From Laedolimicola sp934402125 (GTDB lineage Bacteria; Bacillota; Clostridia; Lachnospirales; Lachnospiraceae): a DNA stretch of 64,000 nucleotides. A program made the position numbers and the translations under genes. Each line of letters opens with the position of its first letter. Position 1 is the stretch's first letter. The notes beneath the pieces were generated by a model that was not told the DNA's origin, searched no databases, and saw only the letters and a program-made list of their open reading frames with translations. Shown piece after piece: positions 39,604 to 47,175 of the stretch. The DNA lies in assembly GCF_052065835.1 (NCBI RefSeq), contig NZ_JBQHTG010000004.1, positions 1 through 64,000 of the forward strand. Direction: 5' to 3'.

Positions 39604-40116
39604 TTATATCCACTGCACGGTTTCCGTCAGTTCCTTTCTGGAAAAATGATTTGCCAGGGGCTTCGCATTTTCTGACGCGTAGCCCAGATCCAGCAGCATC
39701 AGAATCTCCTCCTCTTCCGGAAGTCCCAGATCCTTTTTCAGTTCCTCCGGGTTAAAATTATTCAGCCAGCAGCTGTCCACGCCTGCGTTGTACGCGCCCA
39801 GCATCAGATGGGTTGCCACAATCGCCGCGTCCTCAATTCCGGAATCCCGTCTTCCGCCCGGATAGGTAAATACCTCTCTGGTATTGAACGCAACTACCAG
39901 CACCGTAGGCGCTCCATAGCGGCAGGGCGTTGCCCGGTCAATCTTTTCCAATCCCTCTTCTGACTGTATCACATAAATTTTCTGCTCCTGCAGATTCTTT
40001 GCCGTAGGCGCTGTCCGCCCTGCCTCCAGAATCGCCTCCAGCTGCTTCTTCGTTACCTGCTTCTCACCGTAGCTTTTGCAGGAATAACGGTTTTTAATGA
40101 CTTCTGTAAATTCCAT
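39604..40116 (-). CDS. Nitroreductase family protein
   Basis: 170 aa, starting MEFTEVIKNRYSCKSYGEKQ; AGGAGG eight bases upstream. FMN-binding marks: RYSCKSY (N-terminal Arg), APTAKNLQEQKIYVI, and the C-terminal GYASENAKPLANHFSRKEL. The short length and GVDSCWLNNFNPEELKKDLGL fit the small single-domain nitroreductases of Firmicutes. Likely a flavin-dependent NAD(P)H oxidoreductase acting on quinones or nitro compounds. Confidence 0.94.
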   Translation of the reverse strand: MEFTEVIKNRYSCKSYGEKQVTKKQLEAILEAGRTAPTAKNLQEQKIYVIQSEEGLEKIDRATPCRYGAPTVLVVAFNTREVFTYPGGRRDSGIEDAAIVATHLMLGAYNAGVDSCWLNNFNPEELKKDLGLPEEEEILMLLDLGYASENAKPLANHFSRKELTETVQWI

Positions 40117-40216
40117 ACCAGTTTCCTCCTGATTCATCTTCTCTGTATTCCATTCAGCAAATTTATTATAACATATCCTTCGGATATGTCGCTTTCAAAT
40201 TTTTCTATCTTTTTAA

Positions 40217-40228
40217 CCCCCATGGGGG
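40217..40228. promoter_or_regulatory. G-tract palindrome upstream of the ABC transporter operon
   Basis: CCCCCATGGGGG is a perfect palindrome within AACCCCCATGGGGGCTTA, 85 bp before the substrate-binding protein gene. Operators of CsoR/RcnR-type metal sensors have such C-tract/G-tract symmetry. The likeness is by pattern only. Confidence 0.45.
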
Positions 40229-40312
40229 CTTACACCGTAAATTTTTCTGTGTTAGACTGGTTCATAGATGTTGGGAACGCGATTCCCCCGAAACAGAAAG
40301 GAACAAGATAAC

Positions 40313-41908
40313 ATGAAAAAACGGAAAACCCCACTCTGTGTGCTGCTGACCTTAAGTATGCTTCTTGGCATGACAGGCTGTGGCTCCTCTGCACCCTCCG
40401 GTGATTCCGCTCCTGCGGCTGCTGAGACCTCCAATGGCGCTGCCGAGGCTGAAGCCTCCACTCTGGTTTACGGCTCCGGTGATTACACCCGTATTAACCC
40501 TGCCATGGACGAGCACTGTGAGATCAATGTGCTGCTGTTCGACGGTCTGACAGACCACGACGGCGACAACAACATTATCCCCAGACTGGCGAAGTCCTGG
40601 GAGTTTGATAAGGAAACAGACACCTATACCTTCCATCTGGAAGAGAATGTAAAATGGCATGACGGCGAGCCCTTTACCGCGGAAGACGTAAAGTTTACCA
40701 TCGAAGCCATCATGGATCCCGAGAACGGCGCGGAGAACGCTCCCAACTACGAGGACGTGGAGGAAATCACCGTTGTAGATCCCTACACTATCACCTTTCA
40801 GCTGGCTGAGCCCAACTACGCATTCCTGGAGTACATGACCATGGCAATCCTGCCCAAGCACCTGCTGGAGGGTGAAAATATGCAGGAATCCGACTTCTTC
40901 CGGAAGCCCGTCGGTACCGGTCCTTATATGCTCACTGAATGGGACGAGGGACAGGCTATTATCATGGATCGGAATCCGGACTATTTTGCAGGCCCGGCCA
41001 AGATTGACCGCATTGTCTTCAAGATTGTTCCCGATGACAACGCCAAGGCATTACAGCTACAGTCCGGCGAGCTGAATCTGTCCCAGGTTACCCCCAAGGA
41101 CGCCGCCATGTTTGAGAACGACGGCACTCATACCGTATACGATGAGACGACCTCTGACTACCGCGGTATTCTGTACAACTTTGGAAATGAGTACTGGCAG
41201 AAGAACGCGGACCTGATTCCCGCTATCAACTACGCCGTTGACCGTCAGGCTATCCTGGACGCGGTGGTACTTGGCTGCGGAGTGGTTGCGTACGGCCCCC
41301 TGCAGAGAAATATTTATGATTACGCAGATGTAGAACACTACGACTACAATCCCGCCAAGGCAGAAGAAATGCTGGAAAAGGCTGGCTGCACCAAGGATTC
41401 TGACGGATACTGGACCCGCAACGGCGAGCGTATCTCCTTTGTCATCAACGCGACACCCGGCGATCAGGTCCGTATCGATATGGCACAGGTCGTTGCCCAG
41501 CAGCTTCAGGCTATCGGCCTGGACGTCACAGCCAATGTTCCCGCCGGCGGTATCGACTGGGGCGGACAGCAGTGCTGTATCATCGGCTGGGGCTCTCCCT
41601 TCGACGCGGACGATCATACCTACAAGGTATTCGGCACAGACAAGGGCGCTAACTACTCCGGCTACTCCAACAAACTGATTGACCAGTACCTGACAGAAGC
41701 GCGTCAGACAAACGACCCGGCAGAACGTAAGGAAGCATACGCCAAGTTCCAGACAGAGCTTGCGAATACTCCCGCTTTCACCTTCTTCTGTTACGTTGAC
41801 GCCATGTATGTGGCAGACAACAACATCAAGGGCATTTCCAGCGACACCGTCCTGGGACACCACGGTGTAGGTATCTTCTGGAATGTCTGTGACTGGACCA
41901 TCGAATAA
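40313..41908 (+). CDS. ABC transporter substrate-binding lipoprotein (family 5)
   Basis: 531 aa. Lipoprotein signal: MKKRKTPLCVLLTLSMLLG then MTGC with the lipidated Cys at about residue 23, followed by a Ser/Ala/Glu-rich linker. SBP_bac_5 body: LVYGSGDYTRINPAMDEH, RLAKSWEFDKETDTYTFHLEENVKWHDGEPFTAEDVKFT (family signature), KPVGTGPYMLTEW, NPDYFAG. Binds oligopeptides, dipeptides or nickel outside the membrane; specificity cannot be told. First gene of an SBP-ATPase-ATPase-permease-permease operon; an intercistronic hairpin follows it. Confidence 0.95.
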   Translation: MKKRKTPLCVLLTLSMLLGMTGCGSSAPSGDSAPAAAETSNGAAEAEASTLVYGSGDYTRINPAMDEHCEINVLLFDGLTDHDGDNNIIPRLAKSWEFDKETDTYTFHLEENVKWHDGEPFTAEDVKFTIEAIMDPENGAENAPNYEDVEEITVVDPYTITFQLAEPNYAFLEYMTMAILPKHLLEGENMQESDFFRKPVGTGPYMLTEWDEGQAIIMDRNPDYFAGPAKIDRIVFKIVPDDNAKALQLQSGELNLSQVTPKDAAMFENDGTHTVYDETTSDYRGILYNFGNEYWQKNADLIPAINYAVDRQAILDAVVLGCGVVAYGPLQRNIYDYADVEHYDYNPAKAEEMLEKAGCTKDSDGYWTRNGERISFVINATPGDQVRIDMAQVVAQQLQAIGLDVTANVPAGGIDWGGQQCCIIGWGSPFDADDHTYKVFGTDKGANYSGYSNKLIDQYLTEARQTNDPAERKEAYAKFQTELANTPAFTFFCYVDAMYVADNNIKGISSDTVLGHHGVGIFWNVCDWTIE

Positions 41909-41927
41909 AACAAAAATTCCTTGTACA

Positions 41928-41945
41928 GGGGCTGGCAACAGCCCC
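41928..41945 (+). other. Intercistronic stem-loop after the binding protein gene
   Basis: GGGGCTG-GCAA-CAGCCCC, perfect 7-bp GC-rich stem with a GNRA-type loop, 20 bp after the SBP stop and 31 bp before the ATPase start. Such stems commonly protect binding-protein mRNA and give it higher expression than the downstream membrane genes. No T-run follows, so read-through is expected. Confidence 0.8.
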
Positions 41946-41975
41946 TTACTTGTGTGTTGAGAGGCAGAATCTCTT

Positions 41976-42989
41976 ATGAACAAATTATTGACCATCAAAG
42001 ACCTGCACGTTTCCATCGACAGCCCTCAGGGGAAGGTGGAAGCCGTGCGGGGCGTAAATTTAGAGCTGTATCCCGGCGAAGTTCTGGCTATCGTAGGAGA
42101 ATCCGGCTGCGGAAAAAGTATCCTGTGCAAAAGCATGATGAAGCTGCTGCCCAAAAACGCCCGGATAGACGGGGGATCTATTACCGTAAAGGATACGGAT
42201 ATCACCCATTACCGGGAGAAGGATATGGCGAAGCTGCGGGGCAGGCTCTTTTCCATGGTTTTCCAGGATCCCATGACTTCCCTGGATCCCACTATGACCG
42301 TAGGCGCCCAGATTGCGGAGGCTATCCTGATTCACAATCCCAAAATGCCCAAAGAGGAAGTCTATGCGAAGGTCATCGACCTTATGACTCTGGTTGGCAT
42401 TACCCAGCCGAAGGAGCGCTATAAGCTCTACCCCTATAATTTTTCCGGCGGTATGCGGCAGCGTACAGTCATGGCTATCGCCCTGGCCGGAAATCCGAAC
42501 ATCCTGCTGGCAGACGAACCCACCACCGCCCTGGACGTTACGATCCAGGCGCAGATTCTGGATTTACTGAAGGAAATCCAGCAAAAGCTGAATACTGCTA
42601 CCATTCTGGTTTCCCACGACCTGGGCGTGGTCGCCAGGGCCGCTGACCGGGTCGCTATCATGTACGCAGGCCGAATCGTAGAAATCGGAACGGCAGAAGA
42701 GGTTTATTACGATCCCCGGCATCCCTATACCTGGGGACTCATGCGTTCCCTTCCGGCGCTGGCCCACGGGAAAAAGGAGCTGTATACCATTCCCGGTATG
42801 CCGCCCTCTCTTATCGCTCCCCCGAAAGGGGACGCCTTTGCCGGACGGAACGAATACGCGCTGGCCATCGATTATGAAGAGGCTCCGCCCATGTTCCGCA
42901 TTACTGATACCCATTACGCGGCCACCTGGCTCCTGGATCCCAGAGCCCCGAAGATCGAAAGTCCGCTGAAAGGAGACTCCCATGTCTGA
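41976..42989 (+). CDS. Peptide/nickel ABC transporter ATPase (DppD/OppD-like)
   Basis: 337 aa. Walker A GESGCGKS (41-48), Q-loop MVFQDPMTSLDP, signature FSGGMRQRTVMAIAL, Walker B ILLADEPTTALDV, H-loop VSHDLGVV. The C-terminal oligopeptide domain (PYTWGLMRSLPALAHGKKEL..IPGMPPSL) is that of OppD/DppD; the usual Cys cluster of that domain is not evident. Pairs with the next ATPase; reading frames overlap by 8 bp. Confidence 0.96.
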   Translation: MNKLLTIKDLHVSIDSPQGKVEAVRGVNLELYPGEVLAIVGESGCGKSILCKSMMKLLPKNARIDGGSITVKDTDITHYREKDMAKLRGRLFSMVFQDPMTSLDPTMTVGAQIAEAILIHNPKMPKEEVYAKVIDLMTLVGITQPKERYKLYPYNFSGGMRQRTVMAIALAGNPNILLADEPTTALDVTIQAQILDLLKEIQQKLNTATILVSHDLGVVARAADRVAIMYAGRIVEIGTAEEVYYDPRHPYTWGLMRSLPALAHGKKELYTIPGMPPSLIAPPKGDAFAGRNEYALAIDYEEAPPMFRITDTHYAATWLLDPRAPKIESPLKGDSHV

Positions 42990-43881
42990 GCCTATCGTAA
43001 CCGTCAGAAATCTGACCCATCATTTTAAACTGACCCGGAAGCTCTCCATTAAAGCTGTGGATCACGTATCCTTCTCTATCGAAAAGGGAGAGATTTTCGG
43101 TCTGGTGGGAGAATCCGGCTCCGGGAAATCCACCGCCGCCCGGTGTATTATGAATATCTACAAGCCCGCAGAGGGCGAGATCTTCTTTGAAGGTATCCAT
43201 ACCACTGACCCCGTAGAGGCAAGAAAGAACCGGAAAACCCTGCAGACCCAGCGGCAGATCATTTTTCAGGACTCTGCCTCCAGTCTGAATCAGCGCATGA
43301 CCGTACAGGAAATCATTGCCGAACCGATGAAAATCAACCATGTGAAGCCACCCAGGGGAAACTATCGGGCGGAAGCTGCGTTTCAGCTCAAATATGTGGG
43401 CCTCGATGAGAACTTCCTGGATAAATATCCTTCTGAGATGTCTGGCGGCCAACGGCAGCGGGTAGCCATTGCGCGGGCGCTCTCCATGGAACCGGATCTG
43501 CTGGTGGCAGACGAACCCATCGCCTCTCTGGACGTGTCCATTCAGGCACAGATCGTAAACCTGTTCAAACATCTGCAGAAGGAACACGGCTTTTCTATCC
43601 TGTTCATCGCCCATGATCTCGCCATGGTGGAATACCTGTGCGACAGGATTGGCGTCATGTACCGGGGCTGTCTGGTGGAGCTGGCCCCGACGGAAGAGCT
43701 GTTTCGCAATCCCCTGCACCCCTACACCCAGATGCTTCTGTCCGCGATTCCTTACCCGGATCCGATTCGGGAGCGGAACCGGCCCCGAATCAACACCGAG
43801 GAAATGGAGTTTGACACCGACGGCGTCCTTTTGGAGGTTACTCCCGGACATTATGTACTGCGAAAGGAGGAGGAAGCATGA
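42982..43881 (+). CDS. Peptide/nickel ABC transporter ATPase (DppF/OppF-like)
   Basis: 299 aa. Walker A GESGSGKS (43-50), Q-loop IIFQDSASSLNQRM, signature EMSGGQRQRVAIARAL, Walker B LLVADEPIASLDV, H-loop IAHDLAMV. C-terminal RNPLHPYTQMLLSAIPYPDP typical of OppF/DppF. Second ATPase of the heterodimer. Overlaps the previous gene by 8 bp and the permease by 4 bp. Confidence 0.96.
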   Translation: MSEPIVTVRNLTHHFKLTRKLSIKAVDHVSFSIEKGEIFGLVGESGSGKSTAARCIMNIYKPAEGEIFFEGIHTTDPVEARKNRKTLQTQRQIIFQDSASSLNQRMTVQEIIAEPMKINHVKPPRGNYRAEAAFQLKYVGLDENFLDKYPSEMSGGQRQRVAIARALSMEPDLLVADEPIASLDVSIQAQIVNLFKHLQKEHGFSILFIAHDLAMVEYLCDRIGVMYRGCLVELAPTEELFRNPLHPYTQMLLSAIPYPDPIRERNRPRINTEEMEFDTDGVLLEVTPGHYVLRKEEEA

Positions 43882-44888
43882 TTCACAAGCACAATCGAAT
43901 TGCTTATTACAGTAAAAAATTCCTGATTTTCTTCGTCAGTGTATTTCTGCTGTCCCTGTCTGTCTTCGTAATCTCAAGACTGACGCCCACCGATCCCCTG
44001 CAGGCCTATTACGGCGAGCGGACGGAAAAAATGAGCGTCGAGGAGAAGGAATGGGCGCGGGAAAAGCTGGGTCTCAATGACTCCATTCCCACCCAGTATG
44101 TCCGCTGGCTGGGAAATGCCCTGAAGGGTGAGTTTGGCATTTCCTATAAATATAAGCAGCCGGTAACCCAGGTTATCGGGAAGCGAATCAACAACACCCT
44201 GATTCTTGGGGGCACGGGCTTTATCCTGACCTTTGCAGGCTCTCTTCTGCTGGGTATCCTCTGCGCCTGGAAGGAGGATAGCTGGCTCGACCGGCTTCTA
44301 TGTAAAATCGGAACCATTACCAGCTGTATTCCGGAGTTCTGGTTCGCGCTGGTTCTGATCCTGTTTTTCTGCGTCCAGCTTAAATGGCTTCCAAGCTCCG
44401 GCGCCTACTCCATGGGTATGGCAGATCATCTGGGGGATCGAATCCTTCACCTGATTCTGCCCCTGTTTATCGTCATAATCGGCCACCTGTGGTACTACGC
44501 CTATATGATTCGCAATAAGCTTCTGGAGGAAATCCGGGCGGACTATGTGCTCCTGTGCAAGGCCAAGGGCTTAAGCAAGCGTCAGATCATGTTCCGGCAC
44601 TGCGTACGCAACATTTTGCCGACCTATATCAGTATTATGGCAATCTCTGTTCCCCATATCCTGGGCGGCACCTATATCGTGGAAACGGTATTCTCCTATC
44701 CCGGTATCGGCACCCTGTCCTATGAATCTGCCAAATACGCGGATTACAACATGCTGATGATTCTCTGTATGATGACCGGCATTACCGTCATTTTCTGCAA
44801 CATCATCGGCGGTATCATCAATGAACAGATCGATCCCCGGGTGAAAGCTAACGAAATCAATGAACTGTCGGAGGTGACCAAAGCATGA
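43878..44888 (+). CDS. ABC transporter permease (DppB/OppB-like)
   Basis: 336 aa, six transmembrane helices with the first at residues 14-34. The BPD_transp_1 fold carries the EAA loop (LLCKAKGLSKRQIMFRHCVRNILPT) contacting the ATPase. Extracytoplasmic TPTDPLQAYYGERTEKMSVE follows TM1 as usual for the DppB subfamily. Overlaps both neighbours by 4 bp. Confidence 0.96.
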   Translation: MIHKHNRIAYYSKKFLIFFVSVFLLSLSVFVISRLTPTDPLQAYYGERTEKMSVEEKEWAREKLGLNDSIPTQYVRWLGNALKGEFGISYKYKQPVTQVIGKRINNTLILGGTGFILTFAGSLLLGILCAWKEDSWLDRLLCKIGTITSCIPEFWFALVLILFFCVQLKWLPSSGAYSMGMADHLGDRILHLILPLFIVIIGHLWYYAYMIRNKLLEEIRADYVLLCKAKGLSKRQIMFRHCVRNILPTYISIMAISVPHILGGTYIVETVFSYPGIGTLSYESAKYADYNMLMILCMMTGITVIFCNIIGGIINEQIDPRVKANEINELSEVTKA

Positions 44889-45766
44889 CACAAGATCCCT
44901 TTACCCTGGTAGGCATCCGTCCGGAAGAACCGCAGGCAACGCCTTCTAAAAAGAAAACAGGCTTTCCCTTTCTGTCCGTCCTTATCCTTCTGCTGATTGT
45001 GCTTGGCTGCGTTTTTGCCGGCATCATCGCCCAAAAGGATCCGGCCTTTCTGGATCTGGCAAATTATTCCAAAGCTCCGGACAGGGAATTCCTGTTTGGT
45101 ACGGATACCCTGGGCCGGGATATTTTTTCCTGTATCTGGTACGGCGGACGGGTTTCCCTGTTCATCGGTTTCCTGGCCACCGCCATTTCCACGGTTATCG
45201 CCATCGTATTTGGCGCCCTCAGCGGGGCTGCCTCCGATATAGCGGATACCTGCCTGATGCGTCTGACCGAAATCCTTCTGAGCGTCCCGGAGCTGCTGCT
45301 CATTCTTTTCCTGCAGGCTATCTGGGGAACGCCCACGGTTCTGTCTATCTCCGTGATTATCGGTATTACCAGCTGGTTTTCCATCGCCAAGGTCGTCCGG
45401 ACAGAGGTACGGCAGATCCGTAATTCTGAATATGTCATCGCTTCCCGGTGCATGGGCGGAAGCTTTCTGCATATCCTGCGGAAGCACCTCGCCCCCAATT
45501 TTCTCTCTGCCATCATGTTCATGGTCGTCATGAATGTCCGCGGAGCCATCGTTTCGGAATCTACGCTGAGCTTCATGGGTATGGGACTTCCCCTGGAGGT
45601 AATCTCCTGGGGCAGCATGCTGTCTCTCTCTGAACGGGCTCTGATGACGAAGGGCTGGTGGATGATTCTGATTCCCGGTCTGTTCCTGGTTACGCTGCTC
45701 ATCTGCCTGACCAACATCGGCAACTGGCTCCGAAAAACAGCCAACCGGAAGGAAAGTAATCTGTAG
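44885..45766 (+). CDS. ABC transporter permease (DppC/OppC-like)
   Basis: 293 aa. Cytoplasmic N-terminus, TM1 about 30-50, then EFLFGTDTLGRDIFSCIWYGG typical of DppC, and the EAA loop VIASRCMGGSFLHILRKHLAPN. The last helix ends LLICLTNIGNWLRKTANRK. Last gene of the five-gene operon. The AT-rich island starts directly after it. Confidence 0.96.
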   Translation: MTQDPFTLVGIRPEEPQATPSKKKTGFPFLSVLILLLIVLGCVFAGIIAQKDPAFLDLANYSKAPDREFLFGTDTLGRDIFSCIWYGGRVSLFIGFLATAISTVIAIVFGALSGAASDIADTCLMRLTEILLSVPELLLILFLQAIWGTPTVLSISVIIGITSWFSIAKVVRTEVRQIRNSEYVIASRCMGGSFLHILRKHLAPNFLSAIMFMVVMNVRGAIVSESTLSFMGMGLPLEVISWGSMLSLSERALMTKGWWMILIPGLFLVTLLICLTNIGNWLRKTANRKESNL

Positions 45767-45770
45767 CGAT

Positions 45771-45956
45771 CTATGATAGTATCATTTTCCATAATAATTC
45801 TGAAATAAATGGCTGAGATATCTCCATCGTGAGGGTTATCAGCAATCCTGCCGTAAACGTGCTTTTTACACTTCGGAATTTCTTCCATAATGTGGGCAGG
45901 AAGAAACCAAAGGGAATAAATAACAATACATTCAGACAGGCGTTTGTGAACCTCAC
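45771..45956 (-). pseudogene. VanZ-like gene fragment
   Basis: 61 codons. NVLLFIPFGFFLPTLWKKFR..STFTAGLLITLTMEISQPF is the first half of a VanZ domain (two hydrophobic segments). The usual second half (the R-x-x-D-x-D-D region and later helices) is missing, and the apparent ATG lies inside a palindrome, so neither end is native. A relic at the left edge of the potassium island. Confidence 0.7.
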
Positions 45957-45982
45957 ATGACTAAAGTCACGTGAGGTTCACA
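45945..45982. repeat. 38-bp near-perfect palindrome
   Basis: TGTGAACCTCACATGACT, two A, then its complement with one mismatch. It covers the end of the DUF3786 frame and the start of the VanZ frame. No T-run follows on either strand. Confidence 0.85.
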
Positions 45983-46380
45983 TGCTCCTGTTCCTGTATT
46001 TTCAGTTTTGATAAAAGAACTTCTCCAACTGTAACCGCATCCTCCATACTCAGATAGTGGTCGGCGCTTCTGCTAAGATAGAGCTTCCCGGACGCTTCAA
46101 ACTCTTCATCCGCAAACCATATCTTCAGCCAGACCGGATAGTTTGGCAGAAAGTGAAATACTGCACACAGATCGGCATTGCTGTCTGCAAATTCTGCCCC
46201 AAGGGCTTTGCAGATCTTCTGAATGCAATCCGGTGTTTTTCCATTCAGAAATCTCTGAAGTTCCTTTTCCATGTCATGGTCAAACTTCGTCCCTCTGATA
46301 AGCCCAGAATTTCCCGCGGATCTTATATGGATACCCCATGCCTGCAAATGCTCCCTGAAACCCATATTTTCTGCAAACAT
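45967..46380 (-). pseudogene. DUF3786 protein, N-terminally shortened
   Basis: 137 codons from ATG at 46380 (MFAENMGFREHLQAWG), GGGAGGGG upstream. The C-terminal motif block of DUF3786 is clear: FHFLPNYPVWLKIWFADEEF then ASGKLYLSRSADHYLSMEDA. Members are normally near 200 aa, so the N-terminal part appears lost. DUF3786 proteins are found with corrinoid or metal-related genes in anaerobes; no such context here. It might still be expressed as a short form. Confidence 0.6.
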
Positions 46381-46402
46381 ATATTTTCTCGCCCCTCCCA
46401 TT

Positions 46403-46433
46403 GAACTGTGCGTACGGGTCTCTTATACAGATC
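46403..46433 (-). other. Possible group II intron domain V relic
   Basis: Minus strand: GATCTGTATAAGAGACCC then GTACGCACAGTTC. The 3' half matches domain V of bacterial group II introns and is followed by a GGGAGGGG tract as usual after it; the 5' half pairs by CTGT/ACAG but the AGC triad position reads ATC. If real it is inactive. No reverse transcriptase is nearby. Confidence 0.3.
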
Positions 46434-46473
46434 TACAGCTTATATTCCAACTTTAACTATGGTGTTGTGAAGT

Positions 46474-47175
46474 TCAATCAACTTTCAGCATCCGATACCC
46501 CACGCCAATGTGTGTTTGGATATATTGTGGGGAGTTCGGTTCTTTCTCGATTTTTTTACGAAGTGTTGCCATAAACACACGAAGGGAAGCAATATCATTA
46601 TCCCAACTACTTCCCCAAATGCTTTGCGTAAGGAAAGTATGGGTCAGAACTTTTCCTATATTTCTTGTCAACAGGCAAAGCAACCTATATTCAATAGGTG
46701 TTAAATGCAACTCTTCTTCATTCAAATAAGCACAACCTGCAGCATAATCTACACGAAGTTTTCCGTTTACAAAAACAACCGCTTCGGCAGGGGATACTTT
46801 TTGCATCATCGATAACCTTCTTTGCGTGACTCGTAGTCTGGCAAGCAGTTCCTCAACAGAAAATGGCTTTGTTAAATAATCATCTGCGCCAGCATCCAAC
46901 GCATCAATTTTATCGGTATCTTCACTGCGAGCACTGATTACGATAATTGGCATGTTTGACCAAGTACGGATTTTTTTAATAATCTCAACACCATCTATAT
47001 CAGGAAGTCCTAAATCAAGTAAAACAATGTCAGGATTGTGGGAAGATGTTTCTATAATTGCCGATTGACCATCGGGTGCCGTCAGATATCGGTATTCGTG
47101 TGCTTTTAAGGTTGTTGTAATTAAATTTCTGACAGATGTGTCATCTTCTACAACTAATATTAGTGACTTATTCAT
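46474..47175 (-). CDS. kdpE: Response regulator KdpE
   Basis: 233 aa. Receiver domain with acidic pocket E10-D11-D12, phospho-acceptor D54 in VLLDLGLPDID, and K103 in YLTKPF. OmpR-type winged helix at the C-terminus (LHLTPIEYRLLCLLTRNIGKVLTHTFLTQSIWG..YIQTHIGVGYRML). KdpE-type by its overlap with kdpD (8 bp). It normally activates kdpFABC, absent here; the adjacent ktr/trk genes are the likely target. Confidence 0.95.
   Translation of the reverse strand: MNKSLILVVEDDTSVRNLITTTLKAHEYRYLTAPDGQSAIIETSSHNPDIVLLDLGLPDIDGVEIIKKIRTWSNMPIIVISARSEDTDKIDALDAGADDYLTKPFSVEELLARLRVTQRRLSMMQKVSPAEAVVFVNGKLRVDYAAGCAYLNEEELHLTPIEYRLLCLLTRNIGKVLTHTFLTQSIWGSSWDNDIASLRVFMATLRKKIEKEPNSPQYIQTHIGVGYRMLKVD

Noticed and set aside
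46413..46433. Near match to the Nextera/Tn5 mosaic end (GTCTCTTATACAGATCT)
   Set aside because: It has several mismatches to the true mosaic end, including one within the last five bases, no other adapter parts adjoin, and both sides continue as genomic sequence. Unlike positions 61-132 it is not adapter.
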